Assembly: GCF_002289565.1 (NCBI RefSeq)
Contig: NZ_NTFY01000008.1
Location: 1-64,000 of the forward strand
From: Rhodopirellula sp. SM50
GTDB taxonomy: Bacteria > Planctomycetota > Planctomycetia > Pirellulales > Pirellulaceae
DNA length: 64,000 nucleotides
Reading direction: 5' to 3'
The notes below the pieces were generated by a model. The model saw nothing but the letters and a program-made list of their open reading frames with translations, did not search any database and was not told the origin of the DNA. Of the stretch, positions 19,216-28,558 are shown in pieces. A program made the position numbers and the translations under genes. Numbering within the stretch: the first letter of the stretch is position 1; every line of letters begins with the position of its first letter.

Positions 19216-19935
19216 TTACGCGTCGCGCAGCAACTGCATGAACCGGCCGAGCAATTGGTCGGTGGCGGGCGTCTCTTGCACACTCGCCTCGAACGCTTCC
19301 AGCGACTCTCCGGTGATCGATTTGACGTAGGCCGGATAGGCGTGGATCCGTTGGATGAAGGCGAGGCGATCCAATTCGGGATGAAACTGAGTCCCATAGA
19401 TCGGCCGATCCCTGACTCGAAACGCCTGGTTTTGGTTCGTTTCACTTTCCGCCAATAAGACGGCTTGCGGGGGCAACCGGACGACGCAGTCCTGGTGTCC
19501 CATCGGGGCGAGAAAGCGGTCTCCCAATGGCCCGAACAGTGGATCGTCACGTCCGGCCTGGGTCAACTGAACTTCGATCGACCCCAGTTCGGCGCGTGAA
19601 GCGTCGGTCACGACTTCACCGCCGAGCGCCTTGGCCATCGCCTGGAATCCCCAGCAGGACGCGAACGTGGGTTTGCCCAGTTCGTACAGCTCCCACATCG
19701 CCAGCAGAGCCGGCGGCAGCCAGTCTCCACCCTCGGCGACGGAGTAATCACCGCTGCCCCCCAGCAGAACAACGTCGACGGCATCGAGTTCTTGAATCGT
19801 CGGTGCGCCGGCCAGCAAATCGTGAACCCCGATTTGAGATCGGTCGCAGTTCAACGCCCTGGCAAAACACCCGATCTCTTGATCGCGCATCAGGTCGTCC
19901 GCATTGCGGATCTGCAGCAATAGAAACCTGTCCAT
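19216..19935 (-). CDS. class I glutamine amidotransferase (GMP-synthase-like)
   Basis: A 239-residue stand-alone glutaminase-type domain. The nucleophile elbow is FASCWGFQAMAKALGG with Cys94, and the catalytic His lies in GTQFHPELD, followed about two residues later by the expected acidic position. It lacks a synthetase domain, so it belongs to the broad family of free amidotransferase-like proteins, some of which hydrolyse gamma-glutamyl compounds. The true acceptor is unknown. The start MDRFLLLQIR at 19935 has GGAGAG at a good distance; two upstream in-frame ATGs (19944, 19986) are less likely. It is divergent from the TolC-like gene, and the first codons resemble half of the regulator site described at 22165, probably by chance. 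Confidence 0.85.
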   Translation of the reverse strand: MDRFLLLQIRNADDLMRDQEIGCFARALNCDRSQIGVHDLLAGAPTIQELDAVDVVLLGGSGDYSVAEGGDWLPPALLAMWELYELGKPTFASCWGFQAMAKALGGEVVTDASRAELGSIEVQLTQAGRDDPLFGPLGDRFLAPMGHQDCVVRLPPQAVLLAESETNQNQAFRVRDRPIYGTQFHPELDRLAFIQRIHAYPAYVKSITGESLEAFEASVQETPATDQLLGRFMQLLRDA

Positions 19936-20178
19936 CAAACGCATTCTCTCCGGCGGTAGATCGCTGTTCCGACGAGAGTTTATCACACCCTGTCAATCTC
20001 TACCGGTTACACGGATTGCCCGGCACGAAAGCCGTGCTTTTGAGGCTCAGCTTCACTACAAGACGGAGCATCGCGACAATCGCTCCGATAGAACGTTCGT
20101 ATTGCATGTCGATCGGATGTGCATTGGATCAGCTTGGCAGGGAAGCCCGATGATCATTTCTCAATTGGGAGTTTAGCG

Positions 20179-21780
20179 GTGCGCACGGATGCCATTAGAC
20201 GTCGCAAGATGTCGCTTTCGGCTTGTTGCTTATTGTCTGTGGTCGGTTGTGCTCAAGTCGGCCCGCACCCCGCCCCACCGGCGACCGCAACAATCAATGC
20301 ATCGTCCCTTCCCGCCCCGGTACCCGCCGCGTCCAGCGGCATGCAGTCCACCGCCGCCACGCCGGTGCGATCCACAGCGACACGTGAACCGACCGCTGCG
20401 GTCGACACGGTCGCCTACGCGGAAGACGGGGACGGCGAGGCGATCAGTTTTGCCGATCAATTGGAACGAATCGCATTGCAGCCGGTCGATATCCAGGCGG
20501 TTGAATCGCGATTGGAATCGTTCAGCGATCTGGTGAGGGCCGACGAACCGCAAATGGTTGGCGAGAACGGCTACTCGCTCGAACAACTCGAACAGCTCGC
20601 GCTGAGCAACAATCCCGCGATCATCGCCGCCGGCGCGACGGCCACCAAGGCCGCCGGGTTGCGGAACCAAGTGGGGACTCGCCCGAATCCGACATTGGGC
20701 TATTTCGGGCAACAACTCGCCGATGAAAACACCGACCAGCACGGCGTGTTTGTGGAACAGGAATTTGTTCGTGGAAACAAGTTAGAACTCAATCGCGAAG
20801 TCTTGGGCCACACGATGTCGGCCCAACGTTGGGAAATGCAGACCCAGCGGTTTCGCGTCTTGACGGATGTTCGTGTCCGCTTTTTCGAGGCCGTCGCGGC
20901 GCAGCGACGAGCCGACGCAACGCGCAATTTTGAAACAGTCGCCCGTCGCGGGGTTCAGATCGCGAAGGAACGTCAAGAAGCCGAAGAGGGCAATCTGATC
21001 GAGGTCTTGCAGGCCCAGACGCTGCTCAGTGAAATCATGCTTGCCGCCGAGCAAGCGGAAATCGAGTATCGGGGTGCGTGGCAAGACCTGGCCGCCGTCG
21101 CCGGACTGGGGGATGCCGCCCCGGCGCGATTGGTCGACGCTGCCGCGACGCCGCAGTCATCCCGCGATTGGGAAGCCGCTTACAACCAGATTCTGTCCGA
21201 AAGTCCCGAGCTATCCGCCGCCAACGCGTTGGTCTGTGAAAAATACGCGCTGCTGAAACGACAACGCGTGCAGATGGTTCCCAACCTGACTGCTCAGTTC
21301 GGCGCCGGCTATGACAATGCCACCGACTCGGGAATGATCAATCTGCAATTCGACGCGCCCCTTCCCGTCTGGAACAAGAACGCGGGCAACATCTCCGCAG
21401 CCTACGCCGACTACACGCGAGCCCTGGAGGATGTCAAACGCATCGAACAAGCGATCAAGGCCAGACTGGCACGGACCGCACAAGCGTTCGATTCCTCGTT
21501 GGCGGCGGTCACGAAATACGAGCAGGAGATCATTCCCCAGACGCAAAAAAGTTTGGACTTGAGTGAAGAAGCCTACCGAGCCGGTGAACTGGAGTTCTTG
21601 CAGGTCCTGGTCGTACGACGCAGCTACTTCGAATCGGCGATTCGTTTGATCACCGCCCAAGGTCAACTGGCACAGGCCAACGCCCAAGTCGAAGGGCTGT
21701 TATTGACCGGCGGCTTGGACGCCCCGGCCGACTACACCGACGGCGACGGAATCCGCGGCGCGTCCTTCGGCGGGCAGTGA
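20179..21780 (+). CDS. TolC-family outer-membrane efflux lipoprotein (CusC/CzcC-like)
   Basis: A 533-residue protein from a GTG at 20179, preceded by GGGAG. The start gives RRRKMSLSACCLLSVVGC, a lipoprotein signal with Cys24 in the lipobox. Residues about 110-510 show two OEP-type repeats: LEQLALSNNPAIIAAGATATKAAGL.., long helices ending in NLIEVLQAQTLLSE, then SPELSAANALVCEKYALLKRQ and a second helical hairpin ending LEFLQVLVVRRSYFES. The family forms the outer-membrane channel of RND pumps. It lies upstream of the sensor/regulator pair and about 4 kb from the convergent pump genes of the same locus. The region before it contains GGCACG and a degenerate regulator-like site, but the spacing does not fit a sigma-54 promoter. 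Confidence 0.88.
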   Translation: MRTDAIRRRKMSLSACCLLSVVGCAQVGPHPAPPATATINASSLPAPVPAASSGMQSTAATPVRSTATREPTAAVDTVAYAEDGDGEAISFADQLERIALQPVDIQAVESRLESFSDLVRADEPQMVGENGYSLEQLEQLALSNNPAIIAAGATATKAAGLRNQVGTRPNPTLGYFGQQLADENTDQHGVFVEQEFVRGNKLELNREVLGHTMSAQRWEMQTQRFRVLTDVRVRFFEAVAAQRRADATRNFETVARRGVQIAKERQEAEEGNLIEVLQAQTLLSEIMLAAEQAEIEYRGAWQDLAAVAGLGDAAPARLVDAAATPQSSRDWEAAYNQILSESPELSAANALVCEKYALLKRQRVQMVPNLTAQFGAGYDNATDSGMINLQFDAPLPVWNKNAGNISAAYADYTRALEDVKRIEQAIKARLARTAQAFDSSLAAVTKYEQEIIPQTQKSLDLSEEAYRAGELEFLQVLVVRRSYFESAIRLITAQGQLAQANAQVEGLLLTGGLDAPADYTDGDGIRGASFGGQ

Positions 21781-21905
21781 CGCTGATAGGGGCAGAATCG
21801 AAAGGCAAAACGATGGCGGCAAAACGATGAGATGGCAGAATGATGAGATGGCAGAATGATGGGGTGGCTGCTGGGACGCTGCAGGTTTTGCTCCAATCGC
21901 TCGCT

Positions 21906-22030
21906 CCACCCCTGTCTCCCCCTCTCCTTGTCTCCCCCTCTCCTTGTCTCCCCCTCTCCTTGTCTCCCCCTCTCCTTGTCTCCCCCTCTCCTTGTCTCCT
22001 TGTCTCCCTGTCTCCCCCTCTCCCTGTCTT
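21906..22030. repeat. 16-bp tandem repeat (minisatellite), CTCCTTGTCTCCCC unit
   Basis: About five near-identical copies of a 16-base pyrimidine-only-like unit (CCCCTCTCCTTGTCTC), followed by decayed units. Purines are almost all on the minus strand. The flanks carry GGCAGAATGATG and its complement CATCATTCTGCC. It separates the TolC-like gene from the sensor-kinase gene. Translations of it are low-complexity and not real proteins. Confidence 0.85.
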
Positions 22031-22164
22031 CATCATTCTGCCCCGAATCGTTCTGCCTTCTTCTCTTCTTCCGCTTGGCATTGTCTTGCCCCCAGCGTTC
22101 TGCCCTCTCCGCGTCGGCACGTTGAACTGAAAGATCGCGTGGAAGGCAAGAGTTGATCACACGA

Positions 22165-22181
22165 TGGACAGTTTCTATCCA
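22165..22181. promoter_or_regulatory. candidate upstream activator site for the NtrC-type regulator
   Basis: TGGACAGTTTCTATCCA is an inverted repeat (7-base arms, one mismatch, 3-base spacer). Its centre is 104 bases upstream of the -24 GG of the sigma-54 promoter at 22276. The same sequence with one base changed lies at 30210-30226, 105 bases from the other sigma-54 promoter in the locus. Confidence 0.75.
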
Positions 22182-22275
22182 TGGAGACCGTCCAGCGACT
22201 TCATCGGATTGAAATTCCGGTGACAAGCGGCGGGAATCGCGGGTGTTGTCCCGAGGCAGTCGCCGGGGAGCGGTT

Positions 22276-22291
22276 TGGCACATCGGTTGCA
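22276..22291 (+). promoter_or_regulatory. sigma-54 (-24/-12) promoter of the sensor-kinase/regulator operon
   Basis: TGGCACATCGGTTGCA matches the consensus TGGCACGNNNNTTGCW in both conserved boxes, with GG and GC separated by exactly 10 bases (GG 22277-22278, GC 22289-22290). Transcription would start near 22302. This rules out kinase starts upstream of that point. The operon would be self-activated by the regulator it encodes. Confidence 0.78.
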
Positions 22292-22468
22292 ACCCCCGTC
22301 GAGAGGTCGATGGGAAGGTGTTCACTGCGTGTGCCGAGATGTTTGATGTCGAAATCACTGATAGAATGTGAGTTTTCCAACCGCATGAATCAGGCACGCG
22401 AGCCAGGGGGCGGCTGGCGTTTTGCCACGCTGGTGCCTCGACTCCCCAGCCTCCGTCAGTGTTTTCGC

Positions 22469-23824
22469 ATGTCCAACCGCGTGTCCGCCTTGTCATCGAT
22501 CCTGCGTTCGCCGACGCGAATTCTGGGGATCGTCTTGATGCTGGTTTTCACCGCCGAAGTCGGCGTGATGTTTTTGTTGCCCCACGTGATGCCCGAGTTT
22601 CTGGGCGAATCGGGGACGGCGGTGCTCGATGCGGTGTTGCTGACGATGGTTTGCGCGCCCGTTTTGTGGTGGGTCATCATCGGCCCCTTGCGACGAATCG
22701 CAATCCAAGAACATCAACGTTCCGAAACGATTGTGGCCAACGCCAGCGAGGGGATCATCACGTTTGACAGTGCAGGGCGTGTCGCGTCGTGCAATCGCGC
22801 CAGTTCGGAACTGTTGGGCGTCGACCCGGCCGATTGGGTCGGAAAAACAACACAATCGCGGATGTCGGACTTTCCCCGTTCGTTCGAGACGCTTCCCTGC
22901 GAGTTTCGTATCAACGTCGATCGGCAAGACGGGACGTCGTTTCCGGTCCAGGTCTCCGTCAGCGAATACCCCTCTGAAACCGGGCAATTAAAAATCGCGA
23001 TCATCCGCGATTTGACCGAGTTCGAACGGGCCGAACGAGAACGATTGCTGATGGCACGCGAAACCGAAGCGTTGCGTGCACAACAGATGGCCACGCTCGC
23101 TCAACTGGCCACCGGCGTCGCACACGAGATCCGCAATCCGCTGACGTCTATCAAAATGTTGATCCAAGTCAATCGCAGCAAGTTCGCCGACGAGGGGTTG
23201 CCGACCGACGATCTGGAATTGGTCGAACAAGAGATTCGGCGGATGGAACGCTCGGTCAACAGTCTGCTCGACTACGCCCGCCCGGAACAAGGTGAATCGA
23301 AGACGTTTCCGATTCAAGACGCCATCCGCCGCACGGTTCAATTGATCGAAGGACGGTGCGGCACGCAAAACGTCAGCCTGACTCTGGACTGCCCCGATGC
23401 CCCGATCACCATCGAAGGCGACGTCGCACAGATTCAACAGTTGCTCTTAAATCTGACACTCAATTCTCTCGATGCGATGCCTGACGGAGGGGATTTGTCG
23501 ATCGCGGTCACGTCTGATGATTCACAGGTCCAGGTAGCCGTTGCGGACACCGGGCAAGGGATCAGCGAGACGATCTTGGACAAACTCTTTACCCCCTTCG
23601 CGACCAGCAAGCCCAATGGCGTCGGTCTGGGGCTGGGCATCTGTCGCCGGATCGCCCAGTCACATCACGGCAGCTTGGTCGGTTCCAACCGAATCCCGCG
23701 GGGGGCACAGTTTCGACTGACGCTGCCGATCGCCGGTCAAACGGGCTGCGCGGCGGACAGAGATGCGGCGGACAGAGATTCCGGCGACACGCCGAAGAGC
23801 GAGCAATCATGCAAAGCCTGTTAG
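22469..23824 (+). CDS. membrane sensor histidine kinase with PAS domain
   Basis: A 451-residue kinase from the chosen start. Two membrane segments (about 17-40 and 50-72) enclose a very short loop. A PAS-like domain follows (about 85-200: ANASEGIITFDSAGRVASCN), then HisKA with phospho-acceptor VAHEIRNPL (about 230) and an HATPase domain with NLTLNSLDAM, DTGQGIS and GVGLGLGICRR (to about 420). The frame is open from 22181, but the sigma-54 start site near 22302 excludes the first codons; 22310, 22346 and 22385 are other possible starts. The 3' end overlaps the regulator gene by 16 bases. It probably senses metal stress and phosphorylates the adjacent regulator, as in the ZraSR type (inference). 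Confidence 0.88.
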   Translation: MSNRVSALSSILRSPTRILGIVLMLVFTAEVGVMFLLPHVMPEFLGESGTAVLDAVLLTMVCAPVLWWVIIGPLRRIAIQEHQRSETIVANASEGIITFDSAGRVASCNRASSELLGVDPADWVGKTTQSRMSDFPRSFETLPCEFRINVDRQDGTSFPVQVSVSEYPSETGQLKIAIIRDLTEFERAERERLLMARETEALRAQQMATLAQLATGVAHEIRNPLTSIKMLIQVNRSKFADEGLPTDDLELVEQEIRRMERSVNSLLDYARPEQGESKTFPIQDAIRRTVQLIEGRCGTQNVSLTLDCPDAPITIEGDVAQIQQLLLNLTLNSLDAMPDGGDLSIAVTSDDSQVQVAVADTGQGISETILDKLFTPFATSKPNGVGLGLGICRRIAQSHHGSLVGSNRIPRGAQFRLTLPIAGQTGCAADRDAADRDSGDTPKSEQSCKAC

Positions 23825-25233
23825 TCATCGATGACGAAGCCTCGATTTTGAAGGCGTTTGAGCGTGCCTTCACGACGGAAACGACTTCGGTCATGACCGC
23901 AAAAAGCGGTGCCGACGGAGAAGCGTTGTTCGTCCAGGCCAAACCCGACGTCGTGGTCTTGGACCTCAGTCTTCCCGACACCAACGGTTTGGAATTGTTC
24001 AAGCGGCTGCGTGAGATCGATCCCCGCATCCCCTTCATCTTTATCACCGGTCACGGCACCGTCGAATCCGCAATCGAAGCGACCAAGTTGGGGGCGTACG
24101 ACTATCTGTTCAAGCCGTTGGAGCTCGATGAGATGCGTGCGTTGCTGGAAAAGGCGTTTAACCTCAGCCGCATGGTGCGGGTCCAACCCGTCTTGGCCGA
24201 CGACGACGCGCCGATGGGTGAATCGGTCGCCGACGCGATCGTCGGTCGTTGTCACGCGATGAAAGAAGTCTACAAGGCGATCGGGCGTGTGGCGTCGCAA
24301 AACCTGACCGTCCTGCTGTTGGGCGAAAGTGGAACCGGCAAGGAAGTCGTCGCCCAAGCGATCTATCACCACAGCGCCCGAGCCAGCGGACCGTTTCAAG
24401 CGATTAATTGTGCGGCGATTCCCGACGCGTTGTTGGAAAGCGAGATTTTTGGCCACGAGAAAGGAGCGTTCACCGACGCCCATCGCCAGCGGATCGGCAA
24501 ACTCGAACAGGCCGACCGCGGCACGTTGTTCTTAGACGAAGTCGGTGACATGTCGCCGATGACGCAAGCCAAACTGTTGCGTGTCCTGCAAGACCAGACG
24601 TTCGAACGCGTCGGCGGCAACACGCCGATCAAGGTCGACGCGCGGATCATCGCGGCGACGAATCACGATCTAAAAAAGCTCGTCACCGAAGGCCTGTTTC
24701 GATCGGACCTCTATTTCCGGCTCAGCGTCGTGACCATCCATCTGCCTCCGCTACGCGAGCGTGAAGATGATTTGAAGGTGTTGGCCGAGTATTTCCTGCG
24801 TCGCTACAGCAATGAATTCGGCAAGGACATCCGAACGATCGCGCCTGAGACGCTCGAAATCTTGGATCAATATCACTGGCCGGGCAATGTTCGAGAGCTG
24901 GAAAGCGTGATGAAACAGTCGCTGTTGACGGCACGGGGCAACATCCTGCTGCCCGACTTTCTGCCCTCGCTGAGCGCCGGCATCCCGCAAGCGGACTCGC
25001 AGTCCGACACCTCAAGTTTTCTGTCCGAACAGTTTGTCGCCCGACGTTTAAAAGCGGGGACGGACAACTTGTACGCTGAAGCGATCTCGATCGCCGAACG
25101 GCAACTGATCACGCAAGTGCTGGCCCACACCGCGGGCAATCAACTCAAGGCCGCCACGGTCCTGGGCATCTCACGGGTGACACTTCGCAGCAAGATCAAA
25201 TCGCTGGGTATCGATATCAATCAGTTCACCTGA
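23809..25233 (+). CDS. NtrC-family sigma-54-dependent response regulator
   Basis: A 474-residue regulator. The receiver (about 1-120) has acidic pocket DDE, phospho-Asp in VVVLDLSLPD and Lys in LFKPLE. The AAA+ domain (about 145-380) has Walker A GESGTGKE, Walker B GTLFLDEVGD and the sigma-54 contact loop, which reads GAFTDA where the family norm is GAFTGA. The C-terminal Fis-type helix-turn-helix (about 430-474) is AATVLGISRVTLRSKIKSLGI. It is translated with the sensor kinase through a 16-base overlap. Two inverted repeats TGGACAGTTTCTRTCCA upstream of two sigma-54 promoters are its likely targets, so it should control itself and the efflux adaptor and pump. Confidence 0.95.
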   Translation: MQSLLVIDDEASILKAFERAFTTETTSVMTAKSGADGEALFVQAKPDVVVLDLSLPDTNGLELFKRLREIDPRIPFIFITGHGTVESAIEATKLGAYDYLFKPLELDEMRALLEKAFNLSRMVRVQPVLADDDAPMGESVADAIVGRCHAMKEVYKAIGRVASQNLTVLLLGESGTGKEVVAQAIYHHSARASGPFQAINCAAIPDALLESEIFGHEKGAFTDAHRQRIGKLEQADRGTLFLDEVGDMSPMTQAKLLRVLQDQTFERVGGNTPIKVDARIIAATNHDLKKLVTEGLFRSDLYFRLSVVTIHLPPLREREDDLKVLAEYFLRRYSNEFGKDIRTIAPETLEILDQYHWPGNVRELESVMKQSLLTARGNILLPDFLPSLSAGIPQADSQSDTSSFLSEQFVARRLKAGTDNLYAEAISIAERQLITQVLAHTAGNQLKAATVLGISRVTLRSKIKSLGIDINQFT

Positions 25234-25235
25234 CA

Positions 25236-25322
25236 TGGGATCGGCTTCCAGGCTCGTCGATCCTGGATCGACAGGCTGGAAGCCTATCCCACTAGGGATG
25301 ACAGGCTGGAAGCCTATCCCAC
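25236..25322. repeat. R3 repeat (GACAGGCTGGAAGCCTATCCCA), double copy
   Basis: One unit reads GGCTTCCAGGCTCGTCGA (from 25236), followed by two inverted units with GACAGGCTGGAAGCC (25268-25291 and 25299-25322). The units pair as a stable hairpin. It starts three bases after the regulator stop and lies between convergent genes, so it may terminate both. Other copies: 28495-28553 and 58262-58287. Confidence 0.7.
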
Positions 25323-25341
25323 TGACTTTCCACCCGATCCG

Positions 25342-28300
25342 TCAGTGCAGCGTCGGTTCCGGTTCGCCATGATGCGTCAGTTTGATGTCCTGCAAACCAC
25401 GCGCAAACCAAGGATAGATGCAAGGCACCACCAAGGAGGTCAACAAGGTCGATGTGATCAAGCCCCCGATCACCACCGTTGCCAGCGGACGCTGCATTTC
25501 CGCACCGTCGCTCGTTGACAGCGCCATCGGCAAGAACCCCAGGCTGGCCACTAAAGCGGTCATCAGCACCGGCCGCAGTCGCACTTGAGCGGTCTCGGCA
25601 CTGACCTCGCGCAGTGGCATCCCGGTAGAACGCAGATGTTCCGCGGCACTGACCCAGACCAACCCGTTGAGGACCGCGACACCGAACAGCGCGATAAACC
25701 CGACGCCGGCGGAAATACTGAACGGCATCGAACGCAAGTACAGCGCGATCACGCCGCCGGAAGCCGCCATCGGAACGGCCAGGAAGATCAGCAGTGCCAA
25801 TCGCAGGGATCCCAGACTGGTGTGCAACAGCAGCATGATGATGATCAACACGATCGGCAGAATGATGGCGAGTCGGCGGCTGGCCGATTGCAGATTTTCA
25901 AAGTCACCGCCCCAACGAATTTCGTAGCCGGGTGCAAATTCAACCTTCTCTTCCACTGCGGTTTGTGCCTCGTTGACGAACGTCGCGACGTCACGCCCAC
26001 GCACGTTGGCGGAAATGAATGTCCGCCGCCGTTGGCCTTCGTGTTCGATCGTCGGCGGTGTTTCTTCCAGCCGTATGTCCGCAAGCTCCTTCAGCGGGAT
26101 CGATCGGCCGGCTGAATCGGCCACCGGAACCTGCTCGAGCAATTTTAAGTTCTCCCGCCAATCGACCGGCACACGTACCATGATCGGATAGCGTGCGCGG
26201 CCTTCAAAGATCTGTCCGACCTGGTGCCCGCCGAGCGACGAGACGACGTCGAGGACGGTTTGCGCATCGATGCCGTATTGTGCCAGTGCTTGTGGTTTGG
26301 TTTTGATGGTCAACGTCGACAGGTTGGCTTGGTAATCCGCTTTGACGTCCACGGCGCCGGGAATCGATCGCAGCACCGACTCGATCTCTTTGCCCTTGAT
26401 TCCCAGTTCTTCCATGTCGTCCCCGTACAGCAAGACGGCGACATCGGCTTTGACGCCGGCGACCAATTCATCGACCCGCATTTCGATCGGTTGAGTGAAT
26501 CCGAAGGCGACACCGGGAACGTTTGCATTGAGTTCATCAGACATTTGTTCGATCAACTCGTCACGCGTCTTCGGCTCCGGCCAACTGGCGACGGGCTTGA
26601 GCAGCACCCAGACGTCTGTCTGATGCACGCCCATCACGTCGTTGGCGATCTCCGGCCGCCCGGTTTTTGAGAACACGGTTTCGACTTCGGGATACTTTTT
26701 CAGGATGTTTTCGATCTGGGTCGACATTTCAATCGATCCCTCCAGCGTCGCACTGGGCAACCGCAACGCTTCGACCAACAGGTCGCCCTCTTCCAACCGC
26801 GGCATGAACTCCGCCCCCAAATGCCGTGCCATCGGCAAACTGACCGCAAAGATCGTCAGTGCCGAGGCAATCGTCACGACGGGGTGCTTGATCGCGCGGG
26901 TGACCAGCGGTGTGTAGAAGAACTTCACCACCCGCACCAGAAAGACCTCTTTCTCCTTCATCTTTTTGGGAAGAAAAATCGAGGCCATCGCCGGCATAAA
27001 CGATAGGGAAAGAATCAATGATCCTCCCAACGCGAAGAGCACCGTCAACGCCATCGGCCGGAACAGCTTGCCTTCGGTGCCTTCCAGCAGCAGGATCGGC
27101 AAGAAGACGACAGCGATGATCAGTTCGCCGAACATGGTCGGCTTGCGGACTTCGACCGCCGCGTCACGGATCACGTCTTCGTGTGGCGTGTCACCGTTAT
27201 CGTGGGACAGTTTGCGGATGCAGTTTTCGACCATGATGACACTGCTGTCGACGATCAATCCGAAATCGATCGCCCCCAGACTCATCAGGCTGGCGGTGAC
27301 GCCGGTGTAGGCCATCACGTTGGTGGCAAACAACATGGACAACGGGATGGCCAAGGCGACGATGATCCCGGCGCGAAGATTGCCCAACATCAGCAATAGC
27401 ACCACGATCACCAACATCCCGCCTTCGGTCAGATTGGTCAGCACTGTTTGCAGCGTTCGACCGATCAGCGCGGCGCGGTCATAGGTCACTTCCAACGTCA
27501 CTCCTTCGGGCAGCGTGACCTCAATCTCTTTTAACCGCTGCTTCGCCGCGGTGACGACCTCGCGCGAGTTTTCGCCGATCAGCATCATCACCAATCCCGT
27601 CACGATTTCGCCCCGACCGTCGCGTGTGACCGCACCTTGACGGGTCATCGGCTGGATACAGACTTCGGCAATGTCGCGAATCAGAATCGGATTGCCGTCG
27701 CGTTCGCGGCGAACCACCACCTCTTCGATGTCCTGAGCGGTTTCCAACAGCGACACGCCGCGAATGAAACGCTGTTCGCCGTGGTGGATCACGTATCCGC
27801 CGCCGGACGTGTTGTTGTTGTTCCGCAGACGCTCGAACAGCAATTCCATCGAAATGCCATAGCTGGTCATGCGGTCGGGGTCGGGTTGCACCTCGAACGT
27901 TTTGTAGTAGCCGCCGTGGGTGTTGATTTCCGTCACGCCGCTGACTTCGCGCAACCGCGGAGCGACGTCCCATTCCAACAGCGTGCGCAATTGCATCGGG
28001 GTATGCCGTTCGCTGCGGACTTCAAACTGCAGGATTTCACCCAGTGCGGTCGTCAACGGACCGACGGTCGGTGATCCGTAACCGGGTGGAATGCTGGCCG
28101 CGGCATCCCCCAGCCGCTCGGTCACCAGTTGACGGGCGCGATAGATATCGGTGCCTTCGGTGAACACAATCGTCACGACGGAGATCCCGAACTTGGAGAC
28201 ACTACGGAGCTCTTCGACGTCCGGCAGTCCTCCCATCGTGTTCTCGACCGGATACGTGACGTAACGTTCGACTTCGACCGGCGAGAGTGACCCGGCGTCG

Positions 28301-28452
28301 GTGACGACTTGCACTTGCACGTTCGTCATGTCCGGTACCGCGTCGATCGGCAGGTGCAGCGCCGAGTACATTCCCGCGGCGGCCATCAACAACGTCAGAA
28401 TGATGACGAGACCGCGGTTGGTCAGTGAGAGTTCAATGATGCGAGTGAGCAT
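25342..28452 (-). CDS. heavy-metal RND efflux pump (CusA/CzcA-like)
   Basis: A 1036-residue inner-membrane transporter, the usual length for the HME-RND class. The N-terminus MLTRIIELSLTNRGLVIILTLLMAAAGMYSALHLPIDAVPDMTNVQVQV is diagnostic (first membrane segment then periplasmic domain). The central motif GAIDFGLIVDSSVIMVENC, with Asp in the fourth membrane segment, is the HME proton-relay signature. A second set of membrane segments lies near residues 870-1010. It exports metal ions such as Cu, Ag, Zn or Co by proton antiport; which one cannot be told here. It follows the adaptor gene after a 106-base gap that holds an R3 repeat, and should be transcribed from the sigma-54 promoter at 30098. 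Confidence 0.95.
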   Translation of the reverse strand: MLTRIIELSLTNRGLVIILTLLMAAAGMYSALHLPIDAVPDMTNVQVQVVTDAGSLSPVEVERYVTYPVENTMGGLPDVEELRSVSKFGISVVTIVFTEGTDIYRARQLVTERLGDAAASIPPGYGSPTVGPLTTALGEILQFEVRSERHTPMQLRTLLEWDVAPRLREVSGVTEINTHGGYYKTFEVQPDPDRMTSYGISMELLFERLRNNNNTSGGGYVIHHGEQRFIRGVSLLETAQDIEEVVVRRERDGNPILIRDIAEVCIQPMTRQGAVTRDGRGEIVTGLVMMLIGENSREVVTAAKQRLKEIEVTLPEGVTLEVTYDRAALIGRTLQTVLTNLTEGGMLVIVVLLLMLGNLRAGIIVALAIPLSMLFATNVMAYTGVTASLMSLGAIDFGLIVDSSVIMVENCIRKLSHDNGDTPHEDVIRDAAVEVRKPTMFGELIIAVVFLPILLLEGTEGKLFRPMALTVLFALGGSLILSLSFMPAMASIFLPKKMKEKEVFLVRVVKFFYTPLVTRAIKHPVVTIASALTIFAVSLPMARHLGAEFMPRLEEGDLLVEALRLPSATLEGSIEMSTQIENILKKYPEVETVFSKTGRPEIANDVMGVHQTDVWVLLKPVASWPEPKTRDELIEQMSDELNANVPGVAFGFTQPIEMRVDELVAGVKADVAVLLYGDDMEELGIKGKEIESVLRSIPGAVDVKADYQANLSTLTIKTKPQALAQYGIDAQTVLDVVSSLGGHQVGQIFEGRARYPIMVRVPVDWRENLKLLEQVPVADSAGRSIPLKELADIRLEETPPTIEHEGQRRRTFISANVRGRDVATFVNEAQTAVEEKVEFAPGYEIRWGGDFENLQSASRRLAIILPIVLIIIMLLLHTSLGSLRLALLIFLAVPMAASGGVIALYLRSMPFSISAGVGFIALFGVAVLNGLVWVSAAEHLRSTGMPLREVSAETAQVRLRPVLMTALVASLGFLPMALSTSDGAEMQRPLATVVIGGLITSTLLTSLVVPCIYPWFARGLQDIKLTHHGEPEPTLH

Positions 28453-28494
28453 GGTGCCTGAATCGGAGTTGCTGCGCGTGTTGAGGTAGGATCA

Positions 28495-28553
28495 GTGGGA
28501 TAGGCTTCCAGGCTCGTCGATTCAGAACTGACAGGCTGGAAGCCTATCCCACG
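28495..28553. repeat. R3 repeat hairpin between adaptor and pump genes
   Basis: GGGATAGGCTTCCAGGCTCGTCGA pairs with GACAGGCTGGAAGCCTATCCCA across a short loop, a perfect-looking 19-base stem. It stands inside the adaptor-pump operon, where it could reduce read-through or protect the upstream mRNA. Related copies are at 25236-25322 and 58262-58287. Confidence 0.75.
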
Positions 28554-28558
28554 GGTGG

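Noticed and set aside
19918-20040. Regulator site and sigma-54 promoter before the TolC-like gene
   Set aside because: A degenerate TGGACAG-GTTTCTA overlaps the amidotransferase start, and GGCACG...GTGC near 20022 has 12 bases between GG and GC. Neither meets the standard set by the two good sites.
22077-22092. TGGCATTGTCTTGCCC as a sigma-54 promoter
   Set aside because: GG and GC are 9 bases apart, not 10, and the better match with correct spacing lies at 22276-22291.
21732-22496. 254-codon minus-strand ORF through the minisatellite
   Set aside because: Its product is repetitive (GDKERGRQGEGE) and generated by the tandem repeat.
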